64,000 bases of DNA from Microglena sp. YARC (Eukaryota > Chlorophyta > Chlorophyceae > Chlamydomonadales > Chlamydomonadaceae): the NCBI GenBank assembly GCA_022414725.1, contig CM039463.1:31651033-31715032 (forward strand). The letters run 5' to 3'. Of this stretch, positions 1-12,100 are shown in pieces. Below the pieces are notes generated by a model, which was given only the letters and a program-made list of their open reading frames with translations, was not told the DNA's origin and made no database searches. Every line of letters begins with the position of its first letter. The first letter of the stretch is position 1. A program made the position numbers and the translations under genes.

Positions 1-43
1 GGTAAGTGGGGATTAATTGAAGTGTGGGCTACCCCCCCCCTAC

Positions 44-210
44 TTGATTCAGTTCATCAATGCTTATTCTTTTTAAGCCCTTCCTATCACGATTGGGCAA
101 GTCTCTTTAGCCTATCTGGCCTTCCCCTGGACTATAACATACACACATTAGCCCTTTCTATCACGGTTGGGCAAGTCCCTTTAGCCTATCTGGCCTACCC
201 CTGGACTGTA
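44..210 (+). mobile_element. Dispersed repeat family P, copy with internal duplication
   Basis: A short non-coding repeat carrying GGGCAAGTC, CCTTTAGCCTATCTGGCC and CCCCTGGACTGTAACA. It is partly duplicated here: the block at about 84-134 recurs at 154-210. Related copies lie at 12070-12180, 19700-19860, 32385-32480, 36000-36092 and 39770-39920. Three of them end in a simple-repeat tail (CATA or CAA), which is typical of SINE-like or LINE-mobilised elements. No coding capacity. Its class is inferred. Confidence 0.6.
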
Positions 211-536
211 ACATACATACATACATACATACATACATACATACATACGTGCATATATACATGCATACATGCATATATACATACATACATAAATACATAC
301 ATACATACATACATACATACGTACATACATACATACATACATACATACATACATACATACATACATGCATGCATGCATGCATGCATACATACATACATAC
401 ATACATACATACATACATACATACATACATACGTGCATATTTACATGCATACATGCATACATACATACATACATACATACATACATACATACATGCATAA
501 ATGCATACATGCATACATACATACATACATACATAC
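205..536. repeat. (ATAC)n microsatellite with ATGC interruptions
   Basis: About 330 bp of CATA tetranucleotides broken by TGCA steps, forming the tail of the family P element just upstream. It lies in the intron downstream of DLEC1 exon 10. The open frames across it are repeat artefacts. Confidence 0.95.
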
Positions 537-564
537 ACATCAGTGCTCGGAGCTCTAACCCTAC

Positions 565-1177
565 CTGAGAGACAGGGATCTGCCCCTGGAGCGTGCAGTC
601 TCAAAGTGGACGAAAAATGACCGTCAGAAAGAGCGTGCAGTGTAGCCTCCACCATCACCTCCTGGCCAGGCGCCAGATCCCCTGCAGGAGGTTTGAAAGA
701 GAGGTAGGTTTTTCCGGCCCCCTCCGTGGGGAGTGTGCTCTCTCCCTCTTCAGCATCACCCGTCTCGCTTGCAGTCTCGCCGCCTGCCTGGCGGGGCTTC
801 TGGGGGGGGGTGCTCTCCCCCTCATGAGCATCACCTGTCCTGCTTGCAGCCTCACTGCCAGCCTGGCTGTGCTCCTGGAGCTCAGCTATGAGCTCCTCGA
901 CACTCCACTTGGTATGGCATGTGGTGGACGTGTTACGTAGCTTCAGGTTAAACGTGCAGGAGTCGTTCAAGCGAACGAGGCCGAAGTTAAGGACGCTGGT
1001 ACAGAACTCGACTCCTGGTGGGCACACGCTGGCTTCCATCTCCACCAGCAGAGGAGGCCCGTGGGCCACATTCAACTGCAGTGCTGTTGTGAATGAGCCG
1101 GGCTGCTCTGGTGCAGTCAGTGCCAGCTCCACCTCGATGCTAGACAGGGGGGAGATGACCCCTGACACCGGACTCAC
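565..1177 (-). CDS. DLEC1: DLEC1 exon 10 (ASH-like domains)
   Basis: 613 nt. Acceptor CCCCAG at 1178-1183 and donor GTAGGG starting at 564. It codes VSPVSGVISPLSS, then CPPGVEFCTSVLNFGLVRL and an LKLRNTS strand. Next comes a low-complexity Glu/Ala/Gly insert in which AGxEAASxTGDAxEGEST appears twice, then a second sandwich (LSFKPPAGDLAPGQEV). The junction with exon 9 reads LKV-SPVSGVISP, which fits the EVEPGTGVIEP stretch of the animal protein. It ends in phase 1, so further exons lie left of the window. Confidence 0.88.
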
Positions 1178-4100
1178 CTGGGGTGGGTGTGCGGTGGGTG
1201 GGATGTGGCGGGGGTGTGGTGTGGCGGGGGTGTGGCGGGGGTGTGGTGGGTGGGGTGTGGTAAGGTGCGGTGTTCAACTGCAGTGCTGTTGTGAATGAGC
1301 CGGGCTGCTCTGGTGCTGTCAGTGCCAGCTCCACCTCGATGCTGGACAGGGGGGAGATGACCCCTGACACCGGACTCACCTGGGGTGGGTGTGCGGTGGT
1401 GGGGATGTGGCGGGGTGTGGTGTGGCGGGGGTGTGGTGGGGTGTGATGTGGCGGGGGTGTGTGGGGTGGGGGTGTGGTAAGGTGCGGTGTTCAACTGCAG
1501 TGCTGTTGTGAATGAGCCGGGCTGCTCTGGTGCTGTCAGTGCCAGCCCCACCTCGATGCTGGACAGGGGGGAGATGACCCCTGACACCGGACTCTCCTGG
1601 GGTGGGGTGTGTGGGTGGTGTGGGTGGTGGGGTGGTGTGGGTTGTGGGTGTGGTGAGGGTGGGTATGTGTAAGAGGGAGGAGGGGGAAATATGGAGGTGA
1701 GGTATAATAAAATATACATATAATGTATAATAAGGGGGGGGGGCAAAAAAAGGTGTTAGACATCATCCCCCAAAAGTATGAAGACCCCTTCTGCAGACCC
1801 CCCTCCCCCCCCCCCCCCCCCCCCCCCCCTCAATATGTGTTGGATCTCTCCCCAATATCATACATGGAGTGGTATTTAGTAGAGGAAAACCTCGATTCCA
1901 CTCCAAGTCAATCTGGGGGCTAGAAAAAAGTGACTGAAAAGGACCCAATTTGTATTCCCCACCCCCCACCCCCCCCTCTGCCCTGGGCAGAGTATGTGGT
2001 GGATCTCTCCTCAATAGCATACATAGAGTGGTATTTAGTAGAGGAAAACCTCGGTTCCACTCCCATGTCAATCTGCGGGCTAGAAAAGAGTGACTGAAAA
2101 GGACCCAATTTGTATTCCCCACCCCCCACCCCCCCCACCGCCTACTGCCAAACTGTGGAGACCCATTACTTTTTGCCACTGGGCCCAATTATGAAAAAGA
2201 AAAACGGATTCTTCATCCTCTCTATGATCTCTACAAAGTTGGACGACGGGGTCAAGTTGGTTAGAATCACCCCCCACCCACCACCCACCCACCCCTTGAG
2301 TGTTATAGACTTATATATATTCAGACTTCCTCCGGGGTCATTTTGGTCAGAATCCCCCCCCACCCACCCACCCCTTGTGTACTATGTATAATATATACCT
2401 TCAGCACACAGTCGGGGTCCAGGCTCTCAAATTCGTAGACAGCAGGCGCACGCGTCGGGTTTTTCACTGTGATGTATTGTGTGGCGACTGCACTAGGGGT
2501 GAGACTTCCTGGGATGATCACCCTCCTTGGCATGACCTCCAAATTCAAAGGGCTGCCCATGCCCTCCAACCCAATCTCCAGCACTGTGACGTCACAGCCC
2601 TTGGGAGCCATGCCGGGGGTGGTCCGGTCCACCATGAGCCGCGTCCACCGCTCAACCCGTCCGATGCGACTGGGGACGAAAGTGACGGAGAAGTCGAGGG
2701 CCTCCCCTGGTTGCAGCACACCCTCGACCGGCACGACAAAGAATACCGCGATGTCCTCAGGCGGGCCTTCCCCCAGGGCCACTAGGTCGACCTTTCCGTA
2801 ACCGCCTGAACCAGTCTGCGCTGTGGCGGCAGCTAATGCATTCAGAGCCTCGATGCTTAGCTCTTGCTCCTCCCCCATTAGGTCGTCGTAATCTGTGCGG
2901 CTGAAGTCCATGTCAGTCTGCATCATGCCGTCCCCGTTGGGGGAGTTGAAGATGCTGGCTGCCTGGGTCTGTGCGTGGGTGTGCGTGGGTGTGGTGGGGT
3001 TGGGGGAGGTGTAAGGGGTGGGTGGGTGGTGTAGGGTGTGTGTGTGGTGGGGTGGGGTGTGTGTGTGTGGTGGGGTGTGTATAGGTGTGTGTGTGTGGGG
3101 GGGGGGGGGGGGGGGGGTACAAATAAAAGCTTCTTTCCCGGCAGTGAGTACTAGGGATCAAAGTTGAAATTTTTGAGGGAAAAAATCAACAGTAAGAGGG
3201 GGCGAGAGAAAGGGACGAAAGATTACAAAAAGCAGCAATTAGTTTCGGCAAATAGACATCATCATTACCTGGGGGTACGAGGCCATAGTCTGCTCGAATG
3301 GGATGGGCTGCGTGGTAGTGTAAGTATAAAATGCACACACTCACACACCTACATACCCTGACCTCTCCCCACCCTGTAACACGCACAAACCTACCTACCC
3401 TGACCGCCCACCCACCCATAACACACACACACCTAGACATTATCATCACCATTACCTGGGGGTACGAGGCCATAGTCCACTTGAACGGGAAGGGCAGCGT
3501 GGTGGTGTTCTGGACTGTAACCTTCCGGGTGAAACTTGACTCCGGTACCACCTCGCCAAACCATATGGGTGCTGCTGGCACTTTACCAGTCTCAACCACC
3601 TTCCCGTCTACCGCCTTCATCACAATGTCCACGTTGGTGGCGGTGCCCTTCAGCAGGAAGCTGTTTACTTGGCAGTTGTCGCACACGATGAGCAAGCGTT
3701 CCTCGTCGCTGCCTATGGATTGGGGTTCGTACGCGACACTCAGGGAGACCTCATCCCCCGGCTGCATGTCTAAGAACAGGGGCCAGACTTGGAAGGGTCC
3801 GACCTGTGCGACATCCACAGGTGCATTAGCATAGTTCTTGGGCCAATATGATTCCGGGATGATTCTGAAGCGCCCCGCTCCCCCTGCGTTCGAGAAATTT
3901 ATGTTGGTGACCTTCCTGTTGCCAGCGAGGACCTCGCCGACGTCGATCGCGGGGGGGAGGTTGAGGGAGGGGGGAGGCCTGCGGGCTTGAATGGGTACCA
4001 GGAAGCGAGCTAGCGCTGTGTCCACAGTGAAGTTGTCATCAAAGTCGGCCAGGGAATCAGGGCAGAAGCGAATGATGACCTGAGAGAAAGTAGGGTGTGG

Positions 4101-7100
4101 GTGTGGGTGGTTAGGGTGAAAATGGATACCAGGAAGCGAGCTAATGCTGTGTTGACAGATAAGTGGTCATCGAAGTTGGCCAGGGAATCAGGGCAAAAGC
4201 GAATGATGACCTGAGAGAAAGTAGGGGGTAGGTTGAGGGTTGGGTGTGGGTGTGGGTGGGTGGGGGGTGGGGGTGAAAATGGGTACCAGGAAGCGAGATG
4301 ACGCTGTGTCGAGTGTGAAATGGTCATTGAAGTCGGCCAGGGAATCAGGGCAGAAGCGAATGATGACCTGACATACAGTAGGGTGGGGGTGGGGGTGGGG
4401 GTGAAATGGGTACCAGGAAGCGAGATGACGCTGTGTCGAGTGTGAAATGGTCATTGAAGTCGGCCAGGGAATCAGGGCAGAAGCGAATGATGACCTGACA
4501 TACAGTAGGGTGGGGGTGGGGGTGGGGTGAAAATGGGTACCAGGAAGCGAGATGACGCTGTGTCGAGTGTGAAATGGTCATTGAAGTCGGCCAGGAAATC
4601 AGGGCAGAAGCGAATGATGACCTGACATACAGTAGGGTGGGGGTGGGGGTGGGGGTGAAATTGGGTTCCAGAAGGCGAGCTAACGCTGTGTTGACAGTGA
4701 AGTGGTCATTGAAGACAGCCAGGGAATCAGGGCAGAAGCAAATGATGACCTGAGAGAAAGTAGGGGGTAAGTTGAGGGTGTGGGTGTGGGTGGGTGTGGA
4801 TGGGTGGGGGGTGGGGTGAAGCGAATGATAACCTGAAAGTCAGTAGGGTGTGGGTGTGTGGGTGTGGAGTTGGGGTGAAAATGGGTACTGGGAAGCGAGC
4901 TAATGCTATGTCGACAGTGAAGCGGTCATTGAAGTCGACCAGGGAATCAGGGCAGAAGCGAATGATGACCTGAGAGAGTAGGGTGTGGGTGTGGGGGGTT
5001 AGGGTGAAAATGAGTACCAGGAAGCGAGCTAGCGCTGTGTCGACAGTAAAGTGGTCATCGAAGTCGGCCAGGGAATCAGGCAGAAGCGTATGATGACCTG
5101 AGAAAGTAGGGTGTGGGTTGAGGGGGGGGAGGGGGGGGGCGTGCGTGCGTGTGTGTGGGTGCATGTGTGTGGGTGTGTGGGGGGGTGGGGTGGTGTTCGG
5201 GGGTGGGGGAGTGGTGGTGGTGGGGGGGTGAAACTGGTTATCAGAAAGGAGGTGGTGGAGATGGCTGTTGATATTTAGATGCAGGTGTGGACGTTGAGAT
5301 GGAGGCTGTATCATCCGATACAGACATCACAAACACTCGCCAGAACACATGGCACGTGCACCAACAGACGATACAAAAGAAAAGCGCAACAGACAAAAGA
5401 AAAGAAAGTTGCAACAGATGATGCAAAAGAAAAGCGCAACAGACGATGGTGTGGTGTGATGGGGTCATTCTTAGGGCATTGGTCTCTGTTTCGTTTTTAA
5501 TACAGAGCTGGTACATGTGGTCAGCTGGCAATAAGAGATGCAGTGTTCAAATTCAAATTCGAATTCAAATTCAAATTCAATGTGGTCCTGCCACAGCTGG
5601 CAATAAGAGATGCAGTGTTCAAATTCAAATTCAATGCGGCCCTGCCACAGCTGGCAATAAGAGATGCAGTGTCCAAATTCAAATTCAAATTCAAATTCAA
5701 GGTGGCCCTGCCACAGCTGGCAGTGAGAGATGCAGAGTTCACAAATAACAAGCCTCAGCAGTCATGCCTGGTGCCACCATACCCTTGTCCTAAGGCAAGT
5801 GCAGAAGACTCATATGGAAGGACTGTCACTTGACACACAACACATGATACATATCACATGACACACAAGACACGTGATACATAACGGACCTCAGCAGCCA
5901 TGCCTGGCACCACAATTCACTTGCCCTGGAAGAAGCGCAGGAAACTCATGAAGCACTATCACTTGACACACAAGACCCGTGATACATGACACACGACACA
6001 CAACACACAACACATGATACAGGTCACACAACACACACGACTCATGATACATGATACATAACGGACCTCAGCAGCCATGCCTGGCACCACAATTCACTTG
6101 CCCTGGAAGAAGCGCAGGAGACTCATATCACTATCACTTGACACACAACACATGACACGACACATCAAACATAACGGACCTCAGCAGCCATGCCTAGTGC
6201 CATAATACCCTTGTGCTAGGGGAACTGCAGGAGACTAATGTGGAAGGACTATCACTTGACACGAAAGACACATGATACATAACACACAACGTGCAGCAAA
6301 TGATACATAACGGACCTCAGCAGCCATGCCTGGTGCCACAATACCCTTGTCCTGGGGGAAGCGCAGAAGACTCATGTGGAAGTACTGAGACGCGGGCGGG
6401 AAGCATCGCAGGTTCCGAGCTACGTTGGTCACGTTCCTTATTCTTACTCGGCGCTGGTATACCTCTCCGATAACTGCAAAGATGAGCAGAAGGTGGGCAG
6501 AAGGTGGGCAGAAGGTGCGCAGTAGGTGGGCAGAAGGAAGGCAGAAGGTAGGCAGAAAGTAAGCAGTAGGTGGGCAGAAGGTAGGCAGAAAGTAAGCAGT
6601 AGGTGGGCTAAAGGTAGGCAGAAAGTAAGCAGTAGGTGGGCAGAAGGTAGGCAGAAAGTAATTAGTAGGTGGGCTAAAGGTAGGCAGAAAGCAAGCAGTA
6701 GGTGGGCAGAAGGTAGGCAGAAAGCAAGCAGTAGGTGGGCAGAAGGTAGGCAGAAAGTAGGCAGTAGGTGGGCAGAAGGTAGGCAGAAAGCAAGCAGTAG
6801 GTGGGCAGAAGGTAGGTAGAAAGTACGCAGTAGGTGGGCAGAAGGTAGGCAGAAAGTAGGCAGTTGGTGGGCAGAAGGTAGGCAGAAAGTAAGCAGTAGG
6901 TGGGCTGAAGGTAGGCAGAAAGTAAGCAGTAGGTGGGCAGAAGGAGGGCAGATAGTAAGCAGTAGGTGGGCAGAAGGTGGGCAGAAAGTAAGCAGTAGGT
7001 GGGCAGAAGGTAGGCAGAAAGTAAGCAGTAGGTGGGCAGAAGGTGGGCAGAAAGTAAGCAGTAGGTGGGCAGAAGGTAGGCAGAAAGTAAGCAGTAGGTG

Positions 7101-9124
7101 GGCTGAAGGTGGGCAGAAGGTGAGCAGTAGGAGACCATAAGGTAAGCAGAAGGTGAGCAGTAGGTGAGCACCACGCTACTGCAGGTTTGGCTGGGCACCA
7201 AGCCAGGGGAGCTGCCTAGAAGTTGCTGCTCATAGCTGAAAATACACGCTATGGGCAGGATACTACTAAGTGTCCGCGGCAGAGCATTTAGCGCACGCTT
7301 TTTGAGCCCCACTGCACGTTTTGTGCAGTTTTTTCAACCCTCTGTGGGCGCAGCACGCAGTTTTTGCGCTTTTTGCACTACAAAGCGCTGATCAATTTGA
7401 CGTTTGTGCGCCGCTTTAAGCGCTGACCAATTTGACAAAAAGTAGTACCCTGGCTATGGGTATAGATATTTGATCATAAATAGATATTTGATAATATCTA
7501 TATATATAGATATTTTATCCTTTCTATACCCATTGATACCCATTTGATAATATCTATACCCATTGATACCCATTTGATAATATCTATACCCATTGATACC
7601 CATTTGATAATATCTATACCCATTGATACCCATTTGATAATATCTATACCCATTGATACCCATATGATAATATCTATACCCATTGATACCCATTTGATAA
7701 TATCTATACCCATTGATACCCATTTGATAATATCTATACCCATTGATACCCATTTGATAATATCTATACCCATTGATACCCATTTGATAATATCTATACC
7801 CATTGATACCCATTTGATAATATCTATACCCATTGATACCCATTTGATAATGTCTATACCAATTGATACCCATTTGATAATACGTATAGCCTAGTAACGA
7901 TAAGCTGCTGCTCCTAGCTGAAAATAAAAACTACGGGCTCATAAATATTTGAGCTCAGAAGAGCATCCTCTCCATTCTGGTGGTTGGCCCCAGTGCAAGC
8001 AAACGGGCTGGCCCCCTCAACCTCACGCCTTGTAATAAGTAGGGCACGGCAACATGATATCATATGATGCCAGCAGTCTGACTAGGCTTAAGTTACCATT
8101 GATATACAATATCATATGATGCAGTTTGTATGATACCATATGAGATCATCCTCACCTTTGGTCTACATCATATGATATGCCGGTCCCTAGTTATGAGGCA
8201 TACTATTTATTTATTTATTTATTTATTTATCCTCGCCGGAGTCTGTGAACGTTATTTATTTATTTATCCACACCATATTCTGCGAACGTTATTTATTTAT
8301 TTGTTTATTTATCCTCACCATAGTCTGTGAACTTAATTGATTTATTAATTTACTTATCCTCACCATAGTCTGTGAACGTTATTTATTTATGTATGTATTT
8401 ATTTATCCTCACCATAGTCTGCAAACGTAATTTATTTATTTATTTACTTATCCTCACCATAGTCTGTGAAAGTAATTTATTTATTTATTTGTTTATTAAT
8501 TTATCCTCACCACAGTCTGTGAACATTATTTATGTATTTATTTCTCATCACCATGGCCTGTCAAAGTGATATATTTACTTATTTATTCTCACCATAGCCT
8601 GTGAGCGTTATTTATGTATATTTATGTATATTTATTTATCCTCACCATAGTCAGTGAACATAACCACACCGGGTTCAGCTACGAAAATGATTTCAGGGTG
8701 GGCTGTCATGTTGGCCTTGATGGGGGGCAGCTTGGCATCCCTGAGAGAAGGAAATGCACAAAAGTTAGCATTCTAGGGAGTGGGAGGGGAGGGGGGAGGG
8801 TTTTGTCATCCATGTGAATTTGTATGTGAATTTGCATGTGCTGATATATGGCAATGGGGACAGGGGTGAGGGAGGGGCAGGGGCATCCCTGGAAGCAGGC
8901 CCATGCATAGAAGTTTAAATTTTAGGGTAGGGTGAGGGTTTAGTCATTCATGTGTATATTGATGTACTGATATACATGTTATCGGTTTGATATATGGCGA
9001 CGGGGACAGGGTTGGGGTTGGGGTTGGGGAGGGGAGCAATTTAGCACTTGTTGCTACCTTCTAGAAAAAAATGTGAAAAACCCTCACATTCCCTCTCCTA
9101 CTTTCTATCCCTATCCTGTTTAAG

Positions 9125-9172
<48 letters not shown>

Positions 9173-12100
9173 AGTGTAGTAGTATTTATGCATTTATTGA
9201 AGTATTTATCTGCATCTATTTATGTATTTATTTGTGTAGTTGTATTTATCCTGCCGATGCGTCCTCCGCCAGCAGAAAGTGAGAATCCTGGAGGCTGATA
9301 GACCATGTAATCAAACCAAACCAAACCAAACCAATCCCACACACACGCGTCCCCTTGCCTCAACCCAACCCAACCCAAACCTAATCAAACCAACCCAACT
9401 CAACCCAAATCAAACCAATCCCACACCAACCCAACCCAACCCTAACCAACCCTAATCAAACCAACCCAACTCAACCCAAATCAAACCAATCCCACACCAA
9501 CCCAACCCAACCCAAATCAACCCAACCCAAACCTAATCAAACCAATCCCACACACCTGCGTCTCCTTGCCTCCCCCCCCCCCCTGTACCCAGCCACTTAC
9601 GCCTTCTTCATTTTTGACGTTAGCATCTGGACCGCCGGCGGCAGAGGGTAGCGTGGGTTGCGTAGGAATGAGAGCTTCTGGTTCATGTTCTTGATCACTC
9701 TGTGGGCACATGAAGGCAGCAGGCATAAGAGCAAAAACAAATGAACATCCAAGAATTGCCACAATGACCTCTAAGGACGTGCCATGGTGGGCTTAAGGGA
9801 ACCGGATCGTAAGTATGCGGTGATCGAGCCGACATCACATCTAGATTCCAGTCACTGTGCCGGTCAACGATCCTCCGGATGGGCCCAAGCGCACTCAAGG
9901 GGGTTCGAACCCAGCACCTGCTGCGATTTTTCTCCAGGGTTGCTCTGCCACTGAGCCATTCGGTTCGGATCGGTGATAGGCACAAGAGCGAACACATACA
10001 TGAAAGTGTTACAAGAACAGGATATATAAAAAGGGGGGAGTGTGTGTGTGTGGGGGGGGGGGTAGGTATGGTGGGATGGTGTGGGCAGGTGATATGAGGG
10101 GTGGGCATGGGCAACAGGCTGTGTAAGGCTAGTGAGGACGACATCAGCTCAATGTGCTCCTTCCTTGGGGTGAGTGCATGTGTGCGTGGGTGTGTGGGTA
10201 AGTATGGGTCGGATGGTGTGATAGTGGTACAGGAATAGGAAATCTATAGGCAGGCAGGCAGGCAGGAAGCCAGGCGGGCAGGCAGGCGGGCAGGCAGGCA
10301 GGCAGACAGGTAGGTAGGCAGGCAGACAGGTAGACAGGTAGGCAGAAGGAAGGCAGGCAGGCAGGCAGGCAGGAAGGAAGGCAGGCAGGCAGGCAGGCAG
10401 GCAGGCAGCAGGCAGGCAGGCAGGAAGGCAGGCAGGCAGGCAGGCAGCAGATAGGCAGCCTACTTCTTGTATCCCGGCCAACTTTGCACACACATACACA
10501 CACACAAAATACACACTCACACACAACAGCCTCATCATCATCATCATCAACACCACCAAAAACCCACTTTTCTCATCCTAGAACTGAGCAGCTGGCATCT
10601 TAAGGTCCTGCTTCTTGCGCCGCTCATCACTCTCATTGATCCTCTGCTTCAACTCCTCCTCTGCCTATGAGTGCCCCGTTCAGTTCTTCAACAGCAACAA
10701 CAACAACAACAACGATAACAACAACAACGATAACAACAGCAACATCAAAAACCCACTTTTCTCATCCTAGAACTGAGCAGCCGGCATCTTAAGGTCCTGT
10801 TTCTTGCGCCGCTCATCACTCTCATTGATCCTCTGCTTCAACTCCTCCTCTGCCTATGAGTGCCCCGTTCAGTTTTTCAACAGCAACAACAACAACAACA
10901 ACAACAACAACGATAACAACAACAACGATAACAACAGCAACATCAAAAACCCACTTTTCTCATCATAGAACTGAGCAGCCGGCATCTTAAGGTCCTGCTT
11001 CTTGCGCCGCTCATCACTCTCATTGATCCTATCCTTCAACTCCTCCTCTGCCTATGAGTGCCCCGTTCAGTTCTTCAACAGCAACAACAACAAAAACAAC
11101 AGCGATAACAACAGCAACATCAAAACCCCACTTTTCTCATCCTAGAACTGAGCAGCCGGCATCTTAAGGTCCTGCTTCTTGCGCTGCTCATCACTCTGAT
11201 TGATCCTCTGCTTCAACTCCTCCTCTATCCATGTGTGCCATGTTCAGTTATTCAACGACAACAACAAATACAACAATATCATCATCAAAATAAAAAACCC
11301 ACTTCTTCTCAGCCTCGAACTGAGCAGCTGGCAACTTAAGGTCCTGCTTCTTGCGCCGCTCTTCACTCTGATTGATCCTCTGCTTCACCTCCTCCTCTAT
11401 CCATGTGTGCCATGTCCAGTTCTTCAACGACAACAACAACAACAGCAACAACGATAACAACAACAACATCAAAAACCCACTTCTTCTCAGCCTCAAACTG
11501 AGCAGCTGGCATCTTAAGGTCCTGTATCTTGCGCCGCTCTTCACTCTGATTGATCCTCTGCTTCACCTCCTCCTCTGCCAATGTGTGCCACGTTCGATTC
11601 TTCATGGTTGCCTCTTGAACCCTCTGAGTCTTCTCTGGTGAAATCATGGCATTTCTCGACTGAAGGGGGGGGGGGGGGGGGGGGGGGGGGGAGGGGGTTC
11701 AAGCAGGTAGGTGATAGGAACGCAAGGAGAATCGGCGGTCATGTGGGATGTGGGGTGTGGGGTAAGGGATGTGGGATGAGGGGTGTGGGGTAAGGGATGT
11801 GGGGTGTGGGGTAAGGGATGTGGTAGGTGGGATGTGATGGCAAGGCACGTTTAAAAATGGGAAATTGATAACCCTTGCCACGGGGCCTGAGTTTGAAGGA
11901 AACTTCCCATTCGGTTGCCCTGGGGAATGGTTACTATGGGCTTTGTGTTTGCAGACCGCTACTGCGCCTGAGCTCAGACCACAGAACTGTCTTGGAGGAA
12001 AGTTCTCAACCTCTTCCAAGGTGGCAGGTCTGAAACTGTGAGCCCAGCAACCGGCAAGGCACGTTTATGATTTGTTCAGGGGTTCAGTTCAGGAGTGCCT

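Noticed and set aside
161..540. CMYVCMYV and TYIHTYIH frames
   Set aside because: Translations of the (ATAC)n microsatellite. The real DLEC1 exon ends at 565.
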